Assembly (NCBI GenBank): GCA_002310055.1
Contig: DBXS01000018.1
Location: 24,052-50,567 of the forward strand
Direction of reading: 5' to 3'
Origin: Clostridiales bacterium UBA1206
Lineage (GTDB): Bacteria; Bacillota; Clostridia; Oscillospirales; CAG-382
DNA length: 26,516 nucleotides
Part shown: piece by piece, positions 15,175 to 22,658 of the stretch
Layout of the letters: the number at the start of each line of letters is the position of its first letter
How positions within the stretch are numbered: position 1 is the first letter of the stretch
Program-made: the position numbers and the translations under genes
Notes under the pieces: generated by a model
Databases searched by the model: none
Told to the model about the DNA's origin: nothing
The model's input: only the letters and a program-made list of their open reading frames with translations

Positions 15175-16194
15175 TTAAATGTCGCTCTGGTCAGTAATGA
15201 CGCCAAGCAGTTTTATTATCTCTTCAAAATCGCGTTCGTCGGCTACCGAGCACGCGGAATGTATGTAGCGCACCGGCGCGGATATCGCCGCCACTTTAGC
15301 GGGGAACGCGCTGCGCTGATATGCCTGTGCGTCGTTGCCGCCGGCGACGAGGTTTTTGAGCTGGTATTTTACGCCGTTTTCTTCGGCGAGCCGGACGATG
15401 CCGCGGACCACGTCGGGATCGTACACCGTGCCGTTATCCATAAACGAGATCACCGCGCCCTGGCCGAGTATGCATGCCAGCCGTGATTCGGGCGCTCCGT
15501 GGATATCGCCCGCGGTGGTGCCTTCCACGACCACGACCTGTTCGGCGCGTTCGGAATAAGCGATATTCATGGCGCCGCGGCAGCCTTCCTCCTCGGCGGT
15601 GACGAACGCGAAATACGTGTCGTATTCGGGTTCGCGCTTTATAAGTTCGCACAAAGCCCAGCAACCGAAACGGTCGTCTATGGCTTTGGATTCTATCTTG
15701 CGGTCGCCGAAACGTTCAAAGTTGGGCTCGAACACCGCCACGTCGCCGGGCGAAACGCGCAGCAGCGTGTCCTTGCGGGTGCGGCAGCCTATATCGATGA
15801 ACATCTTGTCTATGGGCGGAACGACGCCGCGTTCCTCGGCGGTCTGCAGATGGATCGCTTTCGCCGCCACTACCGCCGGCATACGGCTGTCGCCAAGCAC
15901 TATCCGCCGGCCGGAAGCCACGCGGCGGTCCACGCCGCCTATGGTGTCGAACAGCACGAACCCTTCGTTGCTTACGGCGGTGACCATAAAGCCCACCTCG
16001 TCCATATGCGCCGAAAGCAGCATCTTGTGTTCGCGGCGTTTTCTGCCTTGCCTGAACGCCACAAGGTTGCCGCATTTGTCGGTGCGGAAGGACGTGGCGT
16101 ACGGCTTGATAGCTTCGATAATTATATCGCGCACCTCGTCTTCGCACGACGAGGGGCCGAACGCGCTGCAGAGTCTTTCAAGCAGTTCAGCCAT
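15175..16194 (-). CDS. M42 family metallopeptidase (copy 2 of operon)
   Basis: The start is placed at 16194 (MAELLERLCSAFG) because GGGAGGTG lies just upstream; an in-frame ATG at 16221 would extend further into the previous gene. The product is 339 residues. Key residues are H63 and D65 in AHMDE, D173/D174 in AIDDR, E201/E202 in TAEEEG, and a histidine in RYIHS. The fourth metal ligand position is Glu (E224 in VEGTTAGD) rather than the Asp of the two neighbours, an alternative known in M42 enzymes. It overlaps the upstream copy by 8 nt. Confidence 0.95.
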   Translation of the reverse strand: MAELLERLCSAFGPSSCEDEVRDIIIEAIKPYATSFRTDKCGNLVAFRQGRKRREHKMLLSAHMDEVGFMVTAVSNEGFVLFDTIGGVDRRVASGRRIVLGDSRMPAVVAAKAIHLQTAEERGVVPPIDKMFIDIGCRTRKDTLLRVSPGDVAVFEPNFERFGDRKIESKAIDDRFGCWALCELIKREPEYDTYFAFVTAEEEGCRGAMNIAYSERAEQVVVVEGTTAGDIHGAPESRLACILGQGAVISFMDNGTVYDPDVVRGIVRLAEENGVKYQLKNLVAGGNDAQAYQRSAFPAKVAAISAPVRYIHSACSVADERDFEEIIKLLGVITDQSDI

Positions 16195-17230
16195 CGTTTT
16201 CACCTCCCAGATCTTCGGCAAAGCGGGCGATTATCTTGGCGCCCGTCAGCACGTCTTTAAGGTCTATTATTTCAACCGGCGTGTGCATATAGCGCAGCGG
16301 CATCGAAAGATTGGTGCAGGGGATCCCCGCGCGGGAGATTTGTATGTAATGGGCGTTGGTGCCGGTGCGGCCCGGTTCGCCGCGCAGCTGGAACGGGATC
16401 GCGTACTTCCTCGCGGCGTTGACGAGTTTAGTCGTCAGCGCGCGGTTGGTGGTGGAGGAATACGATATGACGCAGCCGTTCCCGGGACGGATATTTTCCA
16501 AATGTTTTCTGCCCTCGGGCATATACACGTTGCAGACGTCGAGCGCCACGGCGTAATCGGCGTCGATGCCGTAAGCGCCGGTGACAGCGCCCTTGCCGCC
16601 TATCTCTTCGCCGGCAGAAAACAGGCAGTACACGTCAACGCCCAGTTTCTTGCGGTCGATAAGCTCCAGCGCGCGCAGTATCTGCGCAATGCATATCTTG
16701 TCGTCGAGCGATTTCGCCATTATAAAGCCGTTCGCCAGTTTCACCGCCGGCGACACGGATTCGCAGAAATCGCCTATCTTTACGAGCTCCTTGAGCTCTT
16801 TCCCGGTGAGCCCGGTGTCTATATACAGGTCCGAAAGCTCTATCTTTTTTGCCGATTCGCCCGGTTCCTGCAGGTGAGGCGGTTTGGAAACGAACACGCC
16901 TTTCAACGGCTTTTTGCCGTAGATCATAACTTCCGAAGCCGAAAGCACGCGCGGATCCACTCCGCCGGCGCGTACGACCGCGAGGAACCCGTCGTCGAAG
17001 ACCTGCGAAACGATAAAGCCTATCTCGTCGAGATGCGCGTCGAGCAGCAGCGCTTTTGCGTTTTTTCCGCCGCAGCGGACCACGCCGACGAAAGACCCCG
17101 CCGGATTGGTGTAGGATTCGTCGAAGATCCCGTCGCAGATCTTTTCGAGCCCTTCAAAGGCCTGCTCCTCGCAGCCCGATACCGAAGGGAGCGCGGTCAG
17201 CGCCCGCGCAAGTTCAAAACATCTTTCCAT
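16187..17230 (-). CDS. M42 family metallopeptidase (copy 1 of operon)
   Basis: The product is 347 residues. Catalytic and metal residues are H66 and D68 in AHLDE, D176/D177 in SLDDK, E208/E209 in SAGEEIGG, D231 in ALDVCN and a histidine in RYMHTP. It is the most divergent of the three paralogues around DDK (the others have DDR) and lacks the Thr after the metal Asp. It begins 7 nt after murD with no strong ribosome binding site, suggesting reinitiation. An intact active site argues against decay. Confidence 0.94.
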   Translation of the reverse strand: MERCFELARALTALPSVSGCEEQAFEGLEKICDGIFDESYTNPAGSFVGVVRCGGKNAKALLLDAHLDEIGFIVSQVFDDGFLAVVRAGGVDPRVLSASEVMIYGKKPLKGVFVSKPPHLQEPGESAKKIELSDLYIDTGLTGKELKELVKIGDFCESVSPAVKLANGFIMAKSLDDKICIAQILRALELIDRKKLGVDVYCLFSAGEEIGGKGAVTGAYGIDADYAVALDVCNVYMPEGRKHLENIRPGNGCVISYSSTTNRALTTKLVNAARKYAIPFQLRGEPGRTGTNAHYIQISRAGIPCTNLSMPLRYMHTPVEIIDLKDVLTGAKIIARFAEDLGGENDG

Positions 17231-17237
17231 GCCGTTT

Positions 17238-18566
17238 TCAAAGTCCGTTTACGCATTCAACGAACTTTTCTCCTCTCTCTTCAAAGTCTTTGAACATATC
17301 AAAACTGGCGGCGGCGGGCGAAAGTATAACGGTATCGCCTTTTTCCGCCAGCGAATGCGCTTTCTTCACCGCGTCTTCCATGGAACACGCGGTCTCGATC
17401 CTGCCGGTGTAACCGGTGTCTTTTAGAATTTCATATATCTTTTTGCCGGTGACGCCCATAAGGACGGCGGCTTTGGTCTTTTGTTCGAAAAGCGGGCCCA
17501 GCGGTTCGAGCGGTATGTGCTTGTCGTATCCGCCGGAAATCACTATTACTTTCTGCGCAAACGAATTGAGCGCGGCGGCGGTGCGGGTGGGGGATGAATC
17601 TATGGATGAATTGTAGTATTTCACGCCGTCTTTTTCGCGCACCAGCTGTATGCGGTGCTTCACGCCGGGGAAATTTTCGGCGACGTACTTCACCGCGGCA
17701 TTGTCAGCAAGTCCCCACACCGCGGCGATCGCGGCGCAGTAGTTGTATATGTTGTGCCTGCCGGGAATGAGAATGTCCTTGCGTTCGAGTACTTTTTCGC
17801 CGAACGCGTAAATGCTTTCGCCGTCGAAATACACGCCGTCTGCGAGAACGCGCGTGCCGGAGGTGAACACCACGGGTACGGGGATCTCGTGCGCAAATCC
17901 CACGGACGTCATATCGTCGCCGCACAGCACGACTTTGCCGCTTTTCATAAAGCGGAAGATGTTTTTCTTGGCGTCGATATATTCGTTCATATCCCTGTGC
18001 CAGTCCAAGTGGTTGGGCGAAATATTGGTTATCACCGCCACATCGGGCGAATGGCACACCTTCATAAGCTGGAACGACGAAAGTTCGCATACCGTAACGG
18101 TGTCTTCGTCTTCTTCATAAATGCTGGTGAGCAGGTTTATGCCTATGTTGCCGCCGAGTATCGTCTTTACGCCGGCGCGTTTGAGGATCTCGTTGATCAG
18201 AGTGGTCGTGGTGGTCTTGCCGTCGCTGCCGGTGACGGCGATGACTTTGCCTTTGCGGCGGCGGAGATATTCGTTGATCTCGGTGGTGACGTAAGTCCCG
18301 CGTTCGCGAGAAGCGAGCACTTCGGGGATGTCGGGCCTTAACACCGGCGCGAGGAAAAGCACGTCTTCGCAGATATTTTCAAGATAATGCTCGCCGAAAA
18401 AGCAATCGAATCCTTCAACGGGCGGCATTTCCTTTTTATCGCGCAAAGACACCCGGAACCCCTGAGCGCGCAGCATCTGCGCCACGGGCATATTGGAACG
18501 TCCGAGCCCGATGAATCCTATTTTTTTGTCTTTTTCAAAAAGCAGTTCGTTTTTTTGCAAGCGCAA
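17238..18566 (-). CDS. murD: UDP-N-acetylmuramoylalanine--D-glutamate ligase (MurD)
   Basis: The enzyme adds D-glutamate to UDP-MurNAc-L-Ala in cytoplasmic peptidoglycan synthesis. The N-terminal Rossmann-like domain has IGFIGLGRSN, the central domain has the ATP loop TGSDGKTTT (about 112-120), then ELSSFQL and NISPNHLDWH, and the C-terminal domain has YNSSIDSSPTRTAAAL. I place the start at TTG 18566 (442 residues) because GGAG at 18576-18573 lies 6 nt before it; a TTG at 18578 would add four residues but lies only about 8 nt from the predicted transcript start. murD is away from any mra/dcw cluster here and leads an operon of peptidases. Confidence 0.94.
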   Translation of the reverse strand: MRLQKNELLFEKDKKIGFIGLGRSNMPVAQMLRAQGFRVSLRDKKEMPPVEGFDCFFGEHYLENICEDVLFLAPVLRPDIPEVLASRERGTYVTTEINEYLRRRKGKVIAVTGSDGKTTTTTLINEILKRAGVKTILGGNIGINLLTSIYEEDEDTVTVCELSSFQLMKVCHSPDVAVITNISPNHLDWHRDMNEYIDAKKNIFRFMKSGKVVLCGDDMTSVGFAHEIPVPVVFTSGTRVLADGVYFDGESIYAFGEKVLERKDILIPGRHNIYNYCAAIAAVWGLADNAAVKYVAENFPGVKHRIQLVREKDGVKYYNSSIDSSPTRTAAALNSFAQKVIVISGGYDKHIPLEPLGPLFEQKTKAAVLMGVTGKKIYEILKDTGYTGRIETACSMEDAVKKAHSLAEKGDTVILSPAAASFDMFKDFEERGEKFVECVNGL

Positions 18567-18592
18567 CTCACACTCCAAAACGTATTCAACTT

Positions 18593-18621
18593 ATTATATA
18601 TCACAACCTTAAAATAATCAA
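18593..18621 (-). promoter_or_regulatory. Promoter of the murD-M42-PLP operon
   Basis: On the minus strand TTGATT (18621-18616) and TATAAT (18598-18593) are 17 bp apart. The predicted start is near 18586, giving a leader of only about 20 nt before the TTG start codon of murD. An A/T-rich tract upstream (18622-18645) could serve as an UP element shared with the divergent rnpB promoter. Confidence 0.85.
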
Positions 18622-18645
18622 CATAAAAAATATAAAAATTATCCG

Positions 18646-18674
18646 TTTACAAATACGCCTGCGTGTGCTATAAT
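18646..18674 (+). promoter_or_regulatory. Promoter of RNase P RNA gene
   Basis: TTTACA at 18646-18651 and TATAAT at 18669-18674 are 17 bp apart, with an extended -10 (TGC directly before TATAAT). The predicted start near 18681 agrees with the 5' end expected from pairing of the RNase P P1 helix. Confidence 0.9.
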
Positions 18675-18681
18675 ACGTAAT

Positions 18682-19038
18682 GTGACAAACTGTTCCGAAC
18701 AATCGCGCGGCAACATACCGAAAGGTCTTGCCGTGAGGAAAGTCCGGGCTCCGCAGAGCAGGATAACGGATAACGTCCGCCGAAGGCGACTTCAGGGCCA
18801 GTGCAACAGAAATAAACCGCCGCGTTTTTTCGCGGTAAGGATGGAAAGGCGAGGTAAGAGCTCACCGGCGTGCGGGAGACCGTACGGCCATGTAAACCCT
18901 ATCCGGAGCAACACCGCATAAGGAGCGTCAATGCTTGCTCGGCAGCTCCAAAGGTGGCAAGGACGTTTGCGGCAACGTAAACGCAAGATAGATGATTGTT
19001 TTTAACAGAACCCGGCTTACAGGGACAGTTTGCCACTT
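18682..19038 (+). ncRNA. rnpB: RNase P RNA (bacterial class A-like)
   Basis: This is the catalytic RNA that trims tRNA 5' leaders. The conserved blocks are in order: GAGGAAAGTCCGGGCTCC (18736 on), CAGTGCAACAGAAAT, GAGGTAAGAGCTCACCGGC, and near the 3' end AGATAGATGATTG with ACAGAACCCGGCTTACAG. The ends pair as helix P1: GTG-CAAACTGT at the 5' end with ACAGTTTG-CAC at the 3' end. Length is about 357 nt. The set of conserved blocks and overall layout suggest the ancestral A type rather than the Bacillus B type; this last point is inference from length and motifs, not a folded model. Ends are accurate to a few bases. Confidence 0.95.
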
Positions 19039-19055
19039 ATGACGCCGAAGCGCGC

Positions 19056-19084
19056 CGCAAAGAAAGTTCGTTTTTGCGCTTTTT
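19056..19084 (+). terminator. Probable terminator of rnpB
   Basis: CGCAAAGA pairs with TTTTTGCG (one G-T wobble) around a 7-nt loop and is followed by CTTTTT. An alternative longer pairing of GCCGCAAA with the TTTGCGGC that follows is also possible and would compete. It ends 14 nt before the prfB -35 box. Confidence 0.7.
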
Positions 19085-19097
19085 GCGGCAAAATCGC

Positions 19098-19126
19098 TTG
19101 ACAACGCGCAATACCGATTATATAAT
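19098..19126 (+). promoter_or_regulatory. Consensus promoter of prfB
   Basis: TTGACA at 19098-19103 and TATAAT at 19121-19126 are separated by 17 bp, a full consensus match. The predicted start is near 19133, leaving about 50 nt of leader that holds a 16-bp palindrome and the AAGGAG ribosome binding site. Confidence 0.92.
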
Positions 19127-19139
19127 GATATAAAGAGCA

Positions 19140-19155
19140 AAAGGGCGCGCCCTTT
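19140..19155 (+). promoter_or_regulatory. 16-bp perfect palindrome in the prfB leader
   Basis: AAAGGGCGCGCCCTTT is a perfect 16-bp palindrome lying just after the predicted transcription start and 13 nt before the ribosome binding site. As DNA it could be an operator; as RNA it could fold to a 6-bp stem with a CGCG loop. No function is proven, and I saw no second copy in the window. Confidence 0.55.
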
Positions 19156-19184
19156 GTCATCTCACGCAAGGAGAACACGTAGAA

Positions 19185-20297
19185 GTGCTTATAAAGATCG
19201 AACAAAATATGCCGCGCATCAAAGCGCTGGAAGACAATATCGCTTCCCTCGGTGATTCCATAAAGATCGATAAGCTCGGCGAGGATATCGCGTCGCTCGA
19301 AGCCGCCACCGCCGAAGCCGGCTTTTGGAACGACGCCGAAAACAGCCGCAAGGTGCTTTCCGAGCTCAAGCGCAAAAAAGCCACTTACACCGAATACTGC
19401 GACCTCAAAAAGGCGTTTTCCGACCTGCGCGAGATGATCGACTTGGCGCTGGAAGCCGACGACGAGGAACTCGCCGACGAGCTGATCCCCGAGCTGACCG
19501 AGCTTGAGAAACAGTACGACGCGCAGCGCATAGCCGTTATGCTTTCCGGCGAATACGACGCCAACAACGCCATCCTTTCCATTCACCCCGGCGCGGGCGG
19601 TACCGAGGCGCAGGACTGGGCGGAGATGCTTTACAGAATGTACTGCCGCTTTGCCGAGCGCAGCAAATTCAAGGTAAAAGTGCTCGATTATTTAGACGGC
19701 GACGAAGCCGGCATCAAAGCCGTTTCGGTGCTCATAAGCGGCGAAAACGCCTACGGGCTTCTTAAAAGCGAATCGGGCGTACACCGTCTCGTGCGCGTTT
19801 CGCCGTTCGACGCTTCGGGCAGAAGGCACACTTCGTTCGCTTCGGTCGAAGTTATGCCCGAATTCACCGACGACCTCAAGAACATCGAGATCCGCGACGA
19901 GGATATCAAAGTCGAAGCGCACCGCTCTTCGGGCGCGGGCGGGCAGCACATCAACAAGACCGACTCGGCTATCCGCATCACGCATCTTCCCACGGGCATC
20001 GTGGTCGGCTGCCAGACCGAACGCAGCCAGGTCCAGAACAAAGAGACCGCTATGCGAATGCTCAAGAGCAAACTTTTGGAGATCAAAGAGCGCGAGCATC
20101 TTGAAAAAGTAGAAGATATCCAGGGCGTAAAGATGAATATCGAATGGGGCAGTCAGATCCGTTCCTACGTGTTTATGCCGTACACTCTGGTAAAAGACAA
20201 CCGCACCGGCTACGAAACAGGCAACATTTCAGCAGTAATGGACGGCGATCTCGAAGGCTTTATAGACGCATACCTCAGGTCGCTTGTTAAGAGTTAA
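19185..20297 (+). CDS. prfB: Peptide chain release factor 2 (no programmed frameshift)
   Basis: The product is 370 residues, full RF2 length in one uninterrupted frame. RF2 identity comes from the SPF anticodon-like tripeptide (206-208, with F208 followed by DASGRRHTSF) and the catalytic GGQ (252-254). An N-terminal helical region with AGFWND precedes the core. RF2 releases peptides at UAA and UGA. GTG at 19185 follows AAGGAG by about 11 nt; the next in-frame start, ATG 19209, has no site. The CTTTGA frameshift element found near codon 25 in many prfB genes is absent. Confidence 0.97.
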   Translation: MLIKIEQNMPRIKALEDNIASLGDSIKIDKLGEDIASLEAATAEAGFWNDAENSRKVLSELKRKKATYTEYCDLKKAFSDLREMIDLALEADDEELADELIPELTELEKQYDAQRIAVMLSGEYDANNAILSIHPGAGGTEAQDWAEMLYRMYCRFAERSKFKVKVLDYLDGDEAGIKAVSVLISGENAYGLLKSESGVHRLVRVSPFDASGRRHTSFASVEVMPEFTDDLKNIEIRDEDIKVEAHRSSGAGGQHINKTDSAIRITHLPTGIVVGCQTERSQVQNKETAMRMLKSKLLEIKEREHLEKVEDIQGVKMNIEWGSQIRSYVFMPYTLVKDNRTGYETGNISAVMDGDLEGFIDAYLRSLVKS

Positions 20298-20317
20298 TTA
20301 TTTAAGGGGGATTATTT

Positions 20318-20737
20318 ATGAAAAACTTTAAAGTGGAACTTCCCAAGTTCAACGTGGACCTTCCCAAGATCAAAGAAGAGCTTCCCAAGATCGAAAACGA
20401 AGAAAAGATCGGTCTTATCGCGGGCGTATCGCTCATAGCGCAGTCCGCCGTGTTCGGCGTGCTGAGCGTCGCTCTCTGGGGCAAAAAGCGCGCGCTTGCC
20501 AAAATCTTCGCCGCGGCCGCAGCCGTGGGCGGCGTCGTCGGCGCTCTGCTCGTGGTATTCGGCAAAAAGAAATGCGCGTGCGAAGAAAAAGAACACGAGG
20601 AAGAAGACGACGATCTCTTCGGCGAATCGTTCGACGAAGACGACGTTTTCTGCAATTTCGAAAACGAAGGCGAAGATTGCTGCTGCGGCAACTGCGACGA
20701 AGACGCACCCGGCGGCGAAGAAAACGAAAACGCCTGA
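20318..20737 (+). CDS. Hypothetical small membrane protein with acidic Cys-rich tail
   Basis: The product is 139 residues. The N-terminus has a repeated (L/F)-x-(V/I)-x-LPK pattern (ELPKFNVDLPKIKEELPKI, residues 8-25). Two hydrophobic segments follow, about 31-54 and 62-82, joined by a short basic loop. The tail (86-139) is strongly acidic and has C86, C88, C112, C121-C123 and C126, including a CCCGNC cluster. I do not recognise a family. The short basic loop and acidic tail make both ends inside, loop outside or the reverse hard to decide. An AAGGGGG site precedes the ATG by 8 nt. It lies 20 nt after prfB and is likely co-transcribed with it. Confidence 0.8.
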   Translation: MKNFKVELPKFNVDLPKIKEELPKIENEEKIGLIAGVSLIAQSAVFGVLSVALWGKKRALAKIFAAAAAVGGVVGALLVVFGKKKCACEEKEHEEEDDDLFGESFDEDDVFCNFENEGEDCCCGNCDEDAPGGEENENA

Positions 20738-20777
20738 ACATTCGGCTGTTCGTGACATAAGCGAAATACCAAACTTT

Positions 20778-20813
20778 TGCCGGGCAGCCTTACGGGTGCC
20801 CGGCAGATTTTTA
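20778..20813 (+). terminator. Hairpin terminator or attenuator upstream of htpG
   Basis: TGCCGGGCA and TGCCCGGCA form a perfect 9-bp GC-rich stem with a 10-nt loop, followed by GATTTTTAT. It lies between the small membrane protein and htpG, only about 24 nt before the htpG start codon, and no promoter is visible in between. Confidence 0.85.
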
Positions 20814-20836
20814 TCGTTTTGAAAGAAGGAATAGTT

Positions 20837-22606
20837 ATGCAAGAAAAAGGCGGTATATCCGTCAGCACACAAAACATTTTTCCGGTCATTAAACGCTGGC
20901 TGTATTCCGATAAGGATATTTTCCTGCGCGAAGTGGTCTCCAATTCCTGCGACGCGGTCACCAAGCACAAGCGGCTGGTTTCGCTTGGCGAATGCGAATC
21001 CGGCGGCGAATACAAGATCACCGTCTCGCTCGACAAAGACGCCGGCACGCTCACCGTTTCGGATAACGGCATAGGCATGACCGCCGACGAAGTAAAGCGC
21101 TATATCAACCAGATCGCGCTTTCCGGCGCTTTGGAATTCATCGACAAATACGAATCCAAAGACGGCAATTCGTCGGGCATCATAGGCCATTTCGGCTTGG
21201 GGTTCTATTCGGTGTTCATGGTCTCGCAAAAGGCCGAGATCGTGACGAAATCGTACGACGGCTCGCCCGCCGTCCGCTGGGTTTGCGACGAAAGCGGCGA
21301 ATACGAAATGTCGGAATGCGAACGCGCCGAGCGTGGCACCGACGTCATTATGCATATTTCCGAAGACGAGACTTCTTACCTGGACTGCGAAAAGATCAAA
21401 TCGATACTCAAAAAGTACTGCTCCTTTATGCCCGTGCCGGTCTTATTCGAAGAAGACGGCAAAAGCGAGCAGATCAACGACACCGATCCGCTCTGGCAGA
21501 AAAACCCCAAGGACTGCACCAAAGAGCAGTACGACGAGTTCTATAAAAAGCTCACCGGCGATTACGAATCTCCGCTTATGTACGTCCACATAAACGCCGA
21601 TTATCCGCTCAATTTCAAGGGGATACTGTTCTTCCCGCGCGTCAAGAACGAATTCGAACCGGTCGAGCCCAAAGTGAGCCTGTACTACAACCAGGTCTTC
21701 GTTTCGGAAAGCATCAAAGAAGTCCTGCCGAATTACCTTATCTACGTCAAGGGCGTGCTCGACTGTCCCGAACTGCCGCTCAACGTTTCCAGAAGTTATC
21801 TGCAGACCAACACCTACGTGAACAAGGTCTCGCAGCATATTTCCAAAAAGGTCGCCGACCGTTTCGTTCAGCTGTTCAATACCGAAAGGGAAGAGCTCGA
21901 AAAGAATTACGCCGATCTTTCGCTGTTCCTGCGCTACGGCTGTATGCGCGACGAAAAGCTCTACGACCGCGTCAAGGACACCGTGATGTTCCGCCTGACC
22001 GACGGAAAGCTCGTCACGGCCGGGGAATATCTTGAAGGCAAAGACGAAGGCACGGTGTACTACACCGCCGAAAAAGAAACTCAAAGCTATTATATTTCCG
22101 CCTATAACGCAAAAGGCATAAAGGTAGTCGAAGCTTCGCGGCTGGTCGACACGCAGTTCATGCAGTTTTTGGAAAGCAAGAACGAAAAAATCAAATTCCG
22201 CCGCATAGATTCGGGCGTGGAAGCTTTGGGTGAAGATGCCGAAAACGACGAAACGCTCGCAAGCCTTTTCGCCGAAGTTTCGGGCAAAAAGCCCGAATAT
22301 ATCAAGTTCGCGTCGCTCGGCGAAGACGCCGCTCCCGCGGTGATAACCGTAAGCGAAGAATCGCGCCGTATGCACGAAATGATGCGTATGTACGGTATAG
22401 GGAACGGCGAAAAGCCCAACGACGAAACGCTCACCGTCAATACCGATTCCAAAGCGGTGTCCCGTCTGAACGAGCTCGACGAAACGCGCCGCAAGCTCGC
22501 GGCGAAGCAGATCTATATGTCCGCGCTCATGCTTTCGCGCAGGTTCACTCCCGAAGAGACCGAGGAATTCGTGAAGCTCAACACCGAACTGCTCACACTG
22601 ATATAA
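20837..22606 (+). CDS. htpG: Molecular chaperone HtpG (Hsp90 family)
   Basis: The start at 20837 follows GAAGGAA; an earlier in-frame ATG (20777) lies in the hairpin. The product is 589 residues, slightly shorter than E. coli HtpG. The N-terminal GHKL ATPase has E32, N36 and D39 (FLREVVSNSCDA), D76 in SDNGIGM and GHFGLGFYSVFMV (117-129). The middle domain has the client/ATP segment DPLWQKNPKDCTKEQYDEFYK and LPLNVSRSYLQ. The C-terminal dimerisation part is divergent. It is an ATP-dependent cytosolic chaperone. No CIRCE operator was seen upstream. It converges on the dehydrogenase gene. Confidence 0.96.
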   Translation: MQEKGGISVSTQNIFPVIKRWLYSDKDIFLREVVSNSCDAVTKHKRLVSLGECESGGEYKITVSLDKDAGTLTVSDNGIGMTADEVKRYINQIALSGALEFIDKYESKDGNSSGIIGHFGLGFYSVFMVSQKAEIVTKSYDGSPAVRWVCDESGEYEMSECERAERGTDVIMHISEDETSYLDCEKIKSILKKYCSFMPVPVLFEEDGKSEQINDTDPLWQKNPKDCTKEQYDEFYKKLTGDYESPLMYVHINADYPLNFKGILFFPRVKNEFEPVEPKVSLYYNQVFVSESIKEVLPNYLIYVKGVLDCPELPLNVSRSYLQTNTYVNKVSQHISKKVADRFVQLFNTEREELEKNYADLSLFLRYGCMRDEKLYDRVKDTVMFRLTDGKLVTAGEYLEGKDEGTVYYTAEKETQSYYISAYNAKGIKVVEASRLVDTQFMQFLESKNEKIKFRRIDSGVEALGEDAENDETLASLFAEVSGKKPEYIKFASLGEDAAPAVITVSEESRRMHEMMRMYGIGNGEKPNDETLTVNTDSKAVSRLNELDETRRKLAAKQIYMSALMLSRRFTPEETEEFVKLNTELLTLI

Positions 22607-22615
22607 AGCGTAAAT

Positions 22616-22644
22616 AAAAACGCCCTGCGTTTGCAGGGCGTTTT
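22616..22644. terminator. Bidirectional terminator after htpG
   Basis: CGCCCTGC and GCAGGGCG form a perfect 8-bp stem with a GTTT loop, extended by A residues on the left and TTTT on the right. It separates the convergent htpG and dehydrogenase genes and can act in both directions. Confidence 0.92.
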
Positions 22645-22658
22645 ATCATTTTACGATA

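Noticed and set aside
18682..18986. Short open frames on both strands between murD and prfB
   Set aside because: They lie inside RNase P RNA, whose conserved blocks explain the sequence; none has a proper start site or known domain.
19150..19156. CCTTTGTC upstream of prfB as a relic frameshift site
   Set aside because: It is CTTTGT rather than CTTTGA, lies before the start codon, is part of the palindrome, and has no upstream coding frame.
20738..20836. CIRCE or other heat-shock operator in front of htpG
   Set aside because: No TTAGCACTC-N9-GAGTGCTAA-like repeat is present; the only inverted repeat is the GC-rich terminator hairpin.
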